Positions 26,997 to 35,068 of a stretch of DNA of 64,000 nt are shown here, piece after piece (the first letter of the stretch is position 1; every line of letters begins with the position of its first letter). Where the stretch lies: assembly GCA_947501275.1 (NCBI GenBank), contig CANMVD010000007.1, forward strand, positions 1 to 64,000, given 5' to 3'. This stretch comes from an uncultured Tateyamaria sp. (lineage in GTDB: Bacteria; Pseudomonadota; Alphaproteobacteria; Rhodobacterales; Rhodobacteraceae). The translations under genes and the position numbers were made by a program. The notes under the pieces were generated by a model. That model was not told the DNA's origin and searched no databases. It saw only the letters and a program-made list of their open reading frames with translations.

Positions 26997-27300
26997 GCAG
27001 TTCGATCCCAATGAGGCTCCGGTGGAACCGGCAAACCTTCGGTTCTTGCGCCGGCTGGTGACAGTGCTGACCGTCATCATGATTGCAGGCGTTGTAACGG
27101 TGGTCGCACTGCTTGTCATCCGGCTGAATAAAGATCCTGCCCCCCTGCCCCTACCGCAACAGATCACGCTGCCTGACGGAACACGCGCCACCAGTTTTAC
27201 AGTCGGTTCAGACTGGTACGGGGTGGTGACACAACATGACGAAATCCTGATTTATGATCAGGTGACCGGGGTGTTGCGGCAACGGGTTGAGATCAAGTGA
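26989..27300 (+). CDS. small single-pass membrane protein (DUF6476-like)
   Basis: A 103-aa protein starting at the GTG at 26989 behind AAAGGA. One transmembrane helix (LVTVLTVIMIAGVVTVVALLVI) follows a short cytoplasmic N-terminus. The periplasmic tail (TRATSFTVGSDWYGVVT...ILIYDQVTGVLRQ) looks like a single beta-propeller-type blade. It resembles a small conserved roseobacter family found beside rluD. Function unknown. Confidence 0.8.
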   Translation: MDTQFDPNEAPVEPANLRFLRRLVTVLTVIMIAGVVTVVALLVIRLNKDPAPLPLPQQITLPDGTRATSFTVGSDWYGVVTQHDEILIYDQVTGVLRQRVEIK

Positions 27301-27325
27301 TCAATGGCAACCTTGGTTTCTAAGG

Positions 27326-27368
27326 ACTGGAGCGTCCGGGCTGGCCCACGCTCTTGCTGTGCTCCAGT
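27326..27368. other. stem-loop between the DUF6476-like gene and tRNA-His
   Basis: ACTGGAGC (27326-27333) and GCTCCAGT (27361-27368) pair across a 27-nt loop in the convergent interval. It may end the tRNA-His transcript or the small-protein mRNA; no T-run is present. Confidence 0.35.
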
Positions 27369-27410
27369 TCTTGGCCCAGAGCCACTTTCCAATGTCACCG
27401 AAAAGTGGGG

Positions 27411-27487
27411 TGGTACCACCTCCTGGTCTCGAACCAGGGACCTCTTGATCCACAATCAAGCGCTCTAACCTACTGAGCTAAGGCGGC
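27411..27487 (-). tRNA. tRNA-His (GTG)
   Basis: A 77-nt cloverleaf on the minus strand. Acceptor arms are GCCGCCT and AGGTGGT, the anticodon arm is CTTGA-TTGTGGA-TCAAG with anticodon GTG, the T loop is GGTTCGAGACC, and CCA is encoded. Position 73 is A and the base before position 1 is T, so the canonical G-1:C73 identity pair is absent, as is known for alphaproteobacterial tRNA-His. Confidence 0.95.
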
Positions 27488-27530
27488 ACTGAGCGTCAAA
27501 TAACTTCCAGATGCAAGATATGCAAGAGTG

Positions 27531-28013
27531 TCAAAAGCGAACAATCCAAGTTTGCTCAACCAAATCGCAGCCAAATGAATGGACCGGACGGGCATCGATC
27601 ATCTGCCAACCTGTGCGGGCGTAAAGTGCACAAGCCGCCTTGTGGCTCTCATGAGTCCAAAGCTGCATACCGGCATAGCCCGATGCACGCGCAAAGCCCA
27701 TACACTCTTCCAGCAAATGCCGCCCCAACCCCAAACCACGCGCCTCAGGCACCAGCAGGAACAGGCGCAACTTTGCCCGGGTCTCATCCAGACGCACGCA
27801 AAAGATCGACCCAAGCGGCTTGCCATTCCGCTCCGCAATCCAGCCACGTTCACAAGTCGGATCGTGAGACGCTGCAAACGCCTCAAGGATCGAACGCACA
27901 AGGACTTCAAAACTGGCATCAAACCCTTCGGCATTTGCATACAAAACGCCATGCTGCGCAACCAACCAATCAATGTCACCCGGTGAAAACGCGCGCAAAA
28001 CAACTTCCGTCAT
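27531..28013 (-). CDS. GNAT family N-acetyltransferase
   Basis: A 160-aa acetyltransferase with the acetyl-CoA-binding loop VPEARGLGLGRHLLEECMGFA and the C-terminal AACALYARTGWQ. The ATG at 28013 was chosen; the longer upstream frame is antisense to the divergent small gene. It resembles the GNAT half of MarR-GNAT fusion proteins. Substrate unknown. Confidence 0.9.
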   Translation of the reverse strand: MTEVVLRAFSPGDIDWLVAQHGVLYANAEGFDASFEVLVRSILEAFAASHDPTCERGWIAERNGKPLGSIFCVRLDETRAKLRLFLLVPEARGLGLGRHLLEECMGFARASGYAGMQLWTHESHKAACALYARTGWQMIDARPVHSFGCDLVEQTWIVRF

Positions 28014-28094
28014 AAAGCAACCTTGCCCTCCAAAACCTTGCCATTCAACACCCCACAGTCTAGCACAGCGCCCAACCAAAGGCAGAAAACACAC

Positions 28095-28283
28095 ATGAGT
28101 ATCAACAGCGAACGCGACATCGAAGCCAACCTGCAAATCGGACCAACAGACAAAGGTATGGTGCGCATCTACGTCGAGGCAAAAGGCGTCGAGATCCCGA
28201 TGGACTTCGACCCGGAAGAAGCCGACGAAATCGCAGAAGAAATCAAGGCCGCCGCCCTGGCCGCGCGTGCCGTCGCCAGCTGA
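28095..28283 (+). CDS. small conserved protein (DUF6324-like)
   Basis: A 62-aa acidic protein (SINSERDIEANLQIGPTDKG start, PEEADEIAEEIKAAALAARA end) with a short beta part and a C-terminal helix. It matches a short conserved roseobacter family of unknown function. The ATG at 28095 is the family-like start; upstream codons in this frame have no ribosome site. Ends just before repeat copy B. Confidence 0.8.
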   Translation: MSINSERDIEANLQIGPTDKGMVRIYVEAKGVEIPMDFDPEEADEIAEEIKAAALAARAVAS

Positions 28284-28285
28284 TC

Positions 28286-28334
28286 GGGTCGGCGGGTGGG
28301 CGCATTTGCCAACGGCAAACAGTCCAGCCCGACG
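28286..28334. repeat. convergent-gene palindromic repeat, copy B
   Basis: GGTCGGCGGGTGGGCGCA, then inner stem TTTGCC/GGCAAA with loop AAC, then a degenerate right arm around CCAGCCCGAC. It lies between the converging DUF6324-like and PhyH genes. Same left arm as copies A and D. Confidence 0.75.
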
Positions 28335-28345
28335 ATACAGCTGTC

Positions 28346-29521
28346 TCAGGCCTGTGCATGGCGCCGCGCCATCGCGTTGTCCAAAGCATCCCCAAAGGCA
28401 CGCGCCGACATGCCTTCCTCCAACGCGCGCAACATCAACGCCTGTGGGCTTTCGGGTGCCAGACCACCAACAGGCGGATCGGTGTCCAGATTGGATGGAA
28501 AAGCATAGCCCTCCGCACAACTTGCCACCGCTGCCGCAATCTCCGGTTTCGTCAAATCTGACTCCAGGGCAAACGGATAAACAGCTTTGGCCATGGCAAC
28601 GCGATCCACGTTCTCCATTGCGCGTCCAAATGCCGAAGAGACCTGCAACAGGTTTGCCAACCGCTCGACATCACCGGTGATGTTTTCGCCGGCGGCATGC
28701 AGCACCGCAGGATTGAAAAACATCGCATCCCCCTTTGACAAGGGCAGCTGTACACAGAATCTGTCAAAAACCGCACGCACATCCGAACGTCGAAAGGCCG
28801 CATAACCAGGACCAAACAACTGCGAAAACGGCAAAAGCTTGGTCGGCCCGCTTTCCACAGGCATATCGCAATGGGCCACCGCCCCCTGCAACGTCAGGAA
28901 AGGCGACAGATGGTGTACATGGGCCGGATAGGCTGCTGCCTCATCCGCAGTCATGAAACCCAAGTGGTAATCTCGATGAGATTCCTGCGCGGCTCCGCCG
29001 GGATAAACAAGATTGATCTGCGCAGTCATCTGATAGTTCGGCCCCAGCCACGCGGTGCTGACAGCTGCAATCGCCCTGTTGGAAAAGCAGCGCAAAAACA
29101 GACCGGGCGCGCGCAGGCACAGCTTTTGCAGCGCATTCCATACGCGATCATTGGCCCCTGCAGCCGCAAAGTGATCTGCGCCTCCGCCGTTGGCTTGTTT
29201 TTCTTCGGCAATAATGGCGCGGTAAACCTGCGCTGCCTCATCCAGACATGTGGTGTCGGCATATGCACCGCGCAGCACCACAATCCCTGCCCCTGCGCGC
29301 AAAACGTCAGCCCATTCGGCCATCAACGCCTGCAAGCCCTCGGGATCGTCGAAAATTGGGCCAAGCCCGGCAATATCATAGATGGGGATATTAGACGCGA
29401 TTTCGGTGGCGTGCGGGCACGTATCTGCTTCGGTGTGACGCGACACGAGTGCCTGCAACGCGTCCACATCACCAGATTGCGCGGAGTAGTATCCTTGCGC
29501 GACACGCAGGTGATCTTTCAT
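28346..29521 (-). CDS. PhyH-type Fe(II)/2-oxoglutarate dioxygenase
   Basis: A 391-aa protein of the phytanoyl-CoA dioxygenase superfamily. The metal facial triad is visible: His and Asp in ESHRDYHLGF and the distal His in NPAVLHAAGEN. Segments PVESGPTKLLPFSQ and LSKGDAMFFNP are typical. It is last in the minus-strand block after two dehydrogenases, so it may hydroxylate the imported substrate or a derivative (inference). Confidence 0.87.
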   Translation of the reverse strand: MKDHLRVAQGYYSAQSGDVDALQALVSRHTEADTCPHATEIASNIPIYDIAGLGPIFDDPEGLQALMAEWADVLRAGAGIVVLRGAYADTTCLDEAAQVYRAIIAEEKQANGGGADHFAAAGANDRVWNALQKLCLRAPGLFLRCFSNRAIAAVSTAWLGPNYQMTAQINLVYPGGAAQESHRDYHLGFMTADEAAAYPAHVHHLSPFLTLQGAVAHCDMPVESGPTKLLPFSQLFGPGYAAFRRSDVRAVFDRFCVQLPLSKGDAMFFNPAVLHAAGENITGDVERLANLLQVSSAFGRAMENVDRVAMAKAVYPFALESDLTKPEIAAAVASCAEGYAFPSNLDTDPPVGGLAPESPQALMLRALEEGMSARAFGDALDNAMARRHAQA

Positions 29522-29589
29522 TGTTGGTCCTCCCCAGACATGCGATCCAAGGAAAGATTAGCACACCTTCCCCTGCGACCCAGCCCCGA

Positions 29590-30459
29590 TCAGACGGCTT
29601 GCAAACGCTTGAACAACGAGGACGTATCCCAACGCCCGCCACCCATCTTCTGAACATCCTTGTAGAATTGATCGACAAGCGCCGTCACAGGAAGGCTTGC
29701 ACCATTTTCATCCGCTGTATCTAGACAGATCCCCAGATCCTTGCGCATCCAATCCACGGCAAATCCATGCTCGAAGTGATCGTCCAGCATGGTCTCGTAA
29801 CGGTTCGCCATCTGCCAGCTGCCCGCCGCTCCTTGAGAAATCACCTCGACGACGTCGCGCCCATCAAGACCCGCCTTGGTGGCGAAATGCAAAGCCTCCG
29901 AAAGGCCTTGCACAAGCCCGGCAATGGCAATCTGGTTGGCCATCTTGGTCAATTGCCCCGCGCCGCTGTCGCCAATGCGGCGGCACAGCTTGGCATAAAC
30001 GTTCATGACAGGTTCAGCCCGGTCATATTGTGGCTGATCGCCACCACACATGATCGACAACTGCCCGTTCTCAGCCCCCGCCTGGCCACCCGAAACCGGG
30101 GCATCGATAAATCCAACCCCCTGCGCCTCGGCGGCTGCATAAAGCTCACGCGTGACCGCCGCCGATACTGTCGTGTGATCCACAAACAAAGCACCCGAGG
30201 CCATCCCGGCAAAAGCCCCATCATCGCCCAAACAGACCGAGCGCAAATCGTCGTCATTGCCCACGCAAGCCATGACCATCTCGGCCCCCGCCGCTGCTTC
30301 ACGCGGGGTCGCTGCGTGCGCGCCACCATGTTGGTCCGCCCAGGCTTGGGCCTTCGCAGCAGTCCGGTTGTACACAGTGACCTCGTGCCCTGCCGCTTGC
30401 AGATGTCCAGCCATCGGATAGCCCATCACGCCCAAACCAAGGAATGCAATTTTCGTCAT
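29590..30459 (-). CDS. NAD(P)-dependent beta-hydroxyacid dehydrogenase (GarR/MmsB family)
   Basis: A 289-aa enzyme with Rossmann motif IAFLGLGVMGYPMAGHLQAAG, substrate-binding DAPVSGGQAGAENGQLSIM and the catalytic-Lys segment GQLTKMANQI. Family members act on tartronate semialdehyde, 3-hydroxyisobutyrate or similar acids. It lies 21 bp after the D-glycerate dehydrogenase-like gene on the same strand, consistent with a hydroxyacid pathway. Confidence 0.92.
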   Translation of the reverse strand: MTKIAFLGLGVMGYPMAGHLQAAGHEVTVYNRTAAKAQAWADQHGGAHAATPREAAAGAEMVMACVGNDDDLRSVCLGDDGAFAGMASGALFVDHTTVSAAVTRELYAAAEAQGVGFIDAPVSGGQAGAENGQLSIMCGGDQPQYDRAEPVMNVYAKLCRRIGDSGAGQLTKMANQIAIAGLVQGLSEALHFATKAGLDGRDVVEVISQGAAGSWQMANRYETMLDDHFEHGFAVDWMRKDLGICLDTADENGASLPVTALVDQFYKDVQKMGGGRWDTSSLFKRLQAV

Positions 30460-30480
30460 GTCAGTTGTCCCTTTGAAGTC

Positions 30481-31440
30481 CTAAAGCAGATCGCCCGGGG
30501 TCCGCCCGGCGAAAAACGCGTCCAGATTGTCAAGCGCACGAAAGCCCATCGCATCGCGGGTCTTGCGCGTTGCGCTGCCAATATGGGGCAGCATGAACAC
30601 GCTATCATATTGCGCAAAAGCTGGATTGCCACCCGGTTCGACCTGAAAACAGTCCAATCCTGCAGCCGCAACATGACCGCTGTCCAAGGCCACGCACAAA
30701 GCGGCCTCATCAACCAGCGCACCGCGGGCCGTGTTGACCACGACTGCACCTGCCGGAAGGCGGGCGAAGCGTTCTGCATTCATCAGGTTTGTCGTCTCCG
30801 GCGTTGCCGGGCAATGCAGCGACAAAAAGTCAGCCACCCCGAGCAGACTGTCGATATTGGCATGATACTGCGCGCCTTGCGCCCGGTCGGCTGGCAGTTC
30901 GGAGCGGTTATAGTAATGGATCTCCATGTCAAACCCACGTGCCTTGGCCGCAAAGGCCTGTCCGACCCGGCCCATACCTACGATCCCCAGACGCGCACCA
31001 GTGACTTGTTTACCCACCATGAAAGCAGGCGACCAACTGTCCCACGCGCCTGTGCGCACGATCCGGTCCCCGGCCACAGCATTGCGTGCCGCGCCCAGCA
31101 TCAACAACATCGCCAGTTCTGCGGTCGCATCCGACAACACATCCGGCGTGTTGGTTACGACAATTCCGCGCGCCTTCAGGGCAGGCAGATCGCAGTGATC
31201 CACGCCAACGGAGTGGTTGGCGACGATTTTCAGGCGGTCAGAAAACTGCGCCACAACCTCGGCGCTGAAATGCTCTGAATGACAAGGGATGATTGCATCG
31301 AATTCGGCACTTGCTGCGATCAGTTGATCTGCGGTGCCGGGTTCATCTTCATGGTTGATGACAACTTCGTAGTTGCGCGCCGCCCGTTCCAATGTGGCAT
31401 CAGACAATCTGCGGGTGATCCAAAGACGCGGGCGGCTCAT
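30481..31440 (-). CDS. D-isomer 2-hydroxyacid dehydrogenase (glyoxylate/hydroxypyruvate reductase-like)
   Basis: A 319-aa NAD(P)-dependent dehydrogenase. The coenzyme motif is LGIVGMGRVGQAFAAKARGF; the catalytic Arg and Glu lie in VVNTARGALVDEAAL and VEPGGNPAF, and the His in MLPHIGSAT. The ATG at 31440 overlaps the upstream small gene's stop (ATGA), so translation is coupled. The pathway role is inferred only from the neighbouring reductase. Confidence 0.93.
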   Translation of the reverse strand: MSRPRLWITRRLSDATLERAARNYEVVINHEDEPGTADQLIAASAEFDAIIPCHSEHFSAEVVAQFSDRLKIVANHSVGVDHCDLPALKARGIVVTNTPDVLSDATAELAMLLMLGAARNAVAGDRIVRTGAWDSWSPAFMVGKQVTGARLGIVGMGRVGQAFAAKARGFDMEIHYYNRSELPADRAQGAQYHANIDSLLGVADFLSLHCPATPETTNLMNAERFARLPAGAVVVNTARGALVDEAALCVALDSGHVAAAGLDCFQVEPGGNPAFAQYDSVFMLPHIGSATRKTRDAMGFRALDNLDAFFAGRTPGDLL

Positions 31441-31631
31441 TTCTTGCGCACACACTCATCCCAGAAATCATAGATTGCCGCGCCGCACACCACGATCGCG
31501 ATGATCATGAAAGGCAAACCGCCGTAAAATCCGGCAAACCCCGATGAGATGCTCTGCGACAACCCTCCGATAAAAACACACAGAAACGCTGTGCCAATCA
31601 GGCCAACGATCAACTTCACTCCATATGACAT
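31437..31631 (-). CDS. small two-helix membrane protein
   Basis: A 64-aa protein with two hydrophobic segments (VGLIGTAFLCVFIGGL, PFMIIAIVVCGAAIYDFW) and a charged C-terminus. It overlaps the next gene by 4 bp and sits inside the TRAP/amidase block. No family recognised; it could be an accessory membrane subunit (inference). Confidence 0.75.
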   Translation of the reverse strand: MSYGVKLIVGLIGTAFLCVFIGGLSQSISSGFAGFYGGLPFMIIAIVVCGAAIYDFWDECVRKK

Positions 31632-31645
31632 TCCGGTGTCCTTTC

Positions 31646-32986
31646 TCAGTCAGCGCTTTGCGCCAGATGGGTTTGTAGCCAGCGCGCTGTGCGCAGCAAT
31701 CGGTCATCACGCTCGACCGGGCCAATCAATTGTACGCCAATGGGCAGCCCTGTTTCACCCACCAATAGCGGCAATGTCACACATGGCAGGCCCGCCAGCG
31801 TCCACAATGTGCAGAAGATCGGATCGCCCGTACCGCCGCCAAATTTCGGAGCCTCGCCCGCCGCAGCCGGGGCGACAATGGCATCAAATTCCACAAAGAA
31901 GTCGGCAAAGAAGGCCTCGGCCGACGCCTTCACCGCCAACGCATCTTCATATTCCATCTTGGTGATTTGGCGCCCGCGCGTCAGCACGGGTTTCAACGTA
32001 TCGCTCAGGCGATCCCAATGGGCTTCGAAAACCTCGGCCTGATGCTGGCAAATCTCATATTCATGAATCCGGGCCTGTACGGCGACGAGGTTTGACAACG
32101 TGTCAGCCGGCTCCATCCGTGTCACCTGTGGCCCTAGGATCTCCAGCACTGCCTCCATACCGTCCAGTGCAGCCGGACTAAGTCGATCATTGAACGGCAG
32201 CTCAAACCACGCGAGGTCCGGCGTTACCGGAGCCTCGGCTCCTGCTCCGGCCGTCATGTCCGGACGCGGGCGAGCAAAGCTGCAGGGGTCCAGTTGATCA
32301 TAACTGCCAAGCACATCCGCCAGCAGGGCCACATCCGGGAGCGAACGCCCGAAACACCCCACCTGATCCAACGACACCGACGTTTGCAAAATGCCGGTAC
32401 GCGAGATCACGCCCCGTGTCGGCTTGAACCCGAAGGCCCCACAAAACGATGCTGGCCGAATGACCGATCCGTTGGTTTGCGTGCCCACTGCAAGCGGAAC
32501 ATGATGCGCTCCAACCGCCGCCGCCGATCCACTGGACGAACCACCTGGACTATGCTCCGGATTGTGCGGATTGCGGGTCTCGCTGGCATGCACAAAGGCC
32601 AGTTCGGTCGTCACCGTCTTGCCCATGATGATTGCCCCCGCTTCGCGCAGGTTCTCAACCAGCCGGGCGGTGGTGTCTGTGGTGCGTCCTTCAAAGATGG
32701 GCGTGCCCCGCTGCGTCGGCATCTTGGCGGTGTCGATGATATCCTTGAGCCCAACAGGAATGCCATGCAGCGCGCCCAATGCCATGCCACCGGCACGCAA
32801 GCGATCCGCCTCGGCGGCTTGCGCCAAGGCTGCATCCGGGTCCAGAAAGGCCCATGCCTTGATTGATGCATCCGTCGCCGCGATCCGGTCCAAACAGGAC
32901 TGAACCAATGCCACCGAAGTGAGGCGGCCTGCCGCCATCGCGGCAAGTGCCTCTACTGCACTCAGAGTGTAGGCGTCCTTGATCAC
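31646..32986 (-). CDS. amidase signature enzyme
   Basis: A 446-aa amidase-signature hydrolase. The Ser-cisSer-Lys triad is visible: Lys in GIPVGLKDIIDT, and Ser residues in the loop SPGGSSSGSAAAVG. The GTG start overlaps the dctM stop (GTGA), tying it to the transporter. It may deamidate the transported compound. It is not GatA: no gatB/gatC is adjacent and the C-terminus differs. Confidence 0.92.
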   Translation of the reverse strand: MIKDAYTLSAVEALAAMAAGRLTSVALVQSCLDRIAATDASIKAWAFLDPDAALAQAAEADRLRAGGMALGALHGIPVGLKDIIDTAKMPTQRGTPIFEGRTTDTTARLVENLREAGAIIMGKTVTTELAFVHASETRNPHNPEHSPGGSSSGSAAAVGAHHVPLAVGTQTNGSVIRPASFCGAFGFKPTRGVISRTGILQTSVSLDQVGCFGRSLPDVALLADVLGSYDQLDPCSFARPRPDMTAGAGAEAPVTPDLAWFELPFNDRLSPAALDGMEAVLEILGPQVTRMEPADTLSNLVAVQARIHEYEICQHQAEVFEAHWDRLSDTLKPVLTRGRQITKMEYEDALAVKASAEAFFADFFVEFDAIVAPAAAGEAPKFGGGTGDPIFCTLWTLAGLPCVTLPLLVGETGLPIGVQLIGPVERDDRLLRTARWLQTHLAQSAD

Positions 32987-34350
32987 GGGATGTATTCACC
33001 AAACAGGAAGTCGGGGAACCACAGCGCGATACCGGGGAATTGGTACATCAGCACCATCGTCAGGATCACAATGCCAAGATACGGCATGATCCCGCGGAAG
33101 ATTTCCATCAACTCGATTTTGTTCTTGAGAACACCCTTTAGGTAGTAGGCGGACATGGCCATGGGCGGGGTCAGGAACGACGTTTGCAGGTTCAACGCCA
33201 CCAGCATTGCAAAGAAGTACGGGTTCACGCCAAACACTTCCAGCAATGGCAGGAAGATCGGCACAAAGATGATCAGGATCTCGGACCATTCCAACGGCCA
33301 GCCCAGCAGGAAGATGATGATCTGCGCAAGGATAAGAAATTCCCATGGCTCAAGGTCCATGCCTCCAACCCAATCAGCGATGATGTCGTGACCGCCAAGG
33401 TAGGAAAACACCGAAGCAAAGGTCCATGAGCCCACGAACAGCCAGCACACCATGGCCGTCGCCTTGGCCGTCAGGAAAACGCTTTCCTTCAGCTTGGTCC
33501 ATGTCATCGAGCGGTAAAGCACCGCCAAAACCATACCACCCAAGGCACCCATCGCAGCCGCCTCTGCCGGGGTCGCAAGACCGCCAAGGATCGAGCCCAA
33601 CACCAGCGCAATCAGCACGGTTAGCGGTACAAAGCTGACGAGCAGGTCAAAGTAGATCTCACGCGGCGGCGGCACATCCTCCATCGTTGGCTTGGGAGCC
33701 AAGGACGGGTTCGACCACACCCGCAGGATCACGTAGACGATGTAGAGACCTGCCAGCAGCAAGCCCGGGAACACCGCCGCCGCATATAGCCGCAAGGGCG
33801 ACAGATCCGCGATAGCCGAATAGACGATCAACATGATGGACGGTGGGATCAGAATACCCAACGTGCCCCCCGCGCAGATCACCCCCGAGGCAAAGCTCTT
33901 GTTGTAGTTGGCATTGGCCATAGCCGGAAAGGCCAGCAGGCCCATCAGCGTCACAACTGCACCTACAATACCTGACGCGGTGGAAAACACCGCGCAAGTC
34001 AACAGAGCCGCGATGGCCAAACTGCCGGGCAGATTGCGCGCCGCCATGTAGAGCGAGAAAAACAACTTGTCCACGATATTGGCGCGTTCAACCACGTAGC
34101 CCATGAACAAGAACAATGGGATAGCCACAAGGATCGGGTTCTCCATCACTGAATAGGTGTTCTGGTTCAGCAAATAGAAGATGTTGTTGTTGAAGATGTC
34201 GCTGAAGGATTCGATCGGGCCGCCTTGGTGATAGGCGTAATAACCAAAGGCCACGCCCATTGCGAGCAATGTAAAAGCAATCGGGAAACCAAGGAGAACA
34301 AGGACAATAAACAGCCCAAGCATCAACAGGGCGACTTCGGGATTGGTCAT
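32983..34350 (-). CDS. dctM: TRAP transporter large permease subunit
   Basis: A 455-aa polytopic DctM protein with about 12 helices. The family patterns GVICAGGTLGILIPPSIMLI and GGLATPAEAAAMGALGG are present. It drives Na+-coupled uptake with DctQ and the binding protein DctP, all three encoded in order dctP-dctQ-dctM. Its end overlaps the amidase start. Confidence 0.95.
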   Translation of the reverse strand: MTNPEVALLMLGLFIVLVLLGFPIAFTLLAMGVAFGYYAYHQGGPIESFSDIFNNNIFYLLNQNTYSVMENPILVAIPLFLFMGYVVERANIVDKLFFSLYMAARNLPGSLAIAALLTCAVFSTASGIVGAVVTLMGLLAFPAMANANYNKSFASGVICAGGTLGILIPPSIMLIVYSAIADLSPLRLYAAAVFPGLLLAGLYIVYVILRVWSNPSLAPKPTMEDVPPPREIYFDLLVSFVPLTVLIALVLGSILGGLATPAEAAAMGALGGMVLAVLYRSMTWTKLKESVFLTAKATAMVCWLFVGSWTFASVFSYLGGHDIIADWVGGMDLEPWEFLILAQIIIFLLGWPLEWSEILIIFVPIFLPLLEVFGVNPYFFAMLVALNLQTSFLTPPMAMSAYYLKGVLKNKIELMEIFRGIMPYLGIVILTMVLMYQFPGIALWFPDFLFGEYIP

Positions 34351-34380
34351 CTTTTTATCTTTCTAGAAGCGCCAAGGGGC

Positions 34381-34971
34381 TTATTTCTGACCCGGCGACA
34401 AAGCGCGGATCGTGTCCAGATCGGCATCGGTCAGCAGATCTTCAGTCTCTTTCACATCGGCCAGGCGTTCGGGCCACACCCCCGTGCGCATCGCCTTTAC
34501 ACAGCGGATCAACTCGGCAAAGCCCTGGATCACAAGCAACGCACCCGACAACGGGATCAGCGATTTGAAGAAATAGATCTGGATGCTGGCGGGGCTGTTA
34601 AAGCTGACTTCCTTGTAGCGCCAGCTGTCAGACGCGATCTCGTATCCATACCAGACCAGCGCGATAACACCGGGAAAGAAAAACAGGAAATACAGTAGGA
34701 AATCGAGGCCCGCCTGCACTTTGACCGGGAAAAGGCGGTATATCACATCTGCGCGTACATGGGTGTCCTGGGCCAGCGCATATGCGCCACACATCAGAAA
34801 CAGAGCGCCATACATCTGGATCATCATGTCAAAGGCCCAGACGGTCGGGGCATTAAGTACGTATCGCACAAACACTTCGTAAGACACCGACAGTGTCAGG
34901 ATCAGGATGCACCAGCCAAAAGCACGGCCCACCCAAAGGCTCAGGCCCTCGATGGCGTGAACAAGTCTCAT
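34381..34971 (-). CDS. dctQ: TRAP transporter small permease subunit
   Basis: A 196-aa protein with four predicted helices and the DctQ pattern LSVSYEVFVRYVLNAPTVWA. It has a longer C-terminal tail (ERLADVKETEDLLTDADLD) than many DctQ. It lies between dctP and dctM. Confidence 0.93.
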   Translation of the reverse strand: MRLVHAIEGLSLWVGRAFGWCILILTLSVSYEVFVRYVLNAPTVWAFDMMIQMYGALFLMCGAYALAQDTHVRADVIYRLFPVKVQAGLDFLLYFLFFFPGVIALVWYGYEIASDSWRYKEVSFNSPASIQIYFFKSLIPLSGALLVIQGFAELIRCVKAMRTGVWPERLADVKETEDLLTDADLDTIRALSPGQK

Positions 34972-35068
34972 ATCTGCGCTGCTCCCCTACAGATCTTTTC
35001 GTCTTTTCGTGCGCATGTCCGGACGCCGCGCACAGGCGCCCGGACATGACTAACACTGCCTCAGTAGA

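Noticed and set aside
29767..31278. 503-aa open frame on the plus strand
   Set aside because: Antisense to the two dehydrogenase genes; a by-product of high GC and codon bias.
31646..32986. GatA subunit of the tRNA amidotransferase
   Set aside because: It is a general amidase: no gatB or gatC is adjacent and it is coupled to a TRAP transporter.
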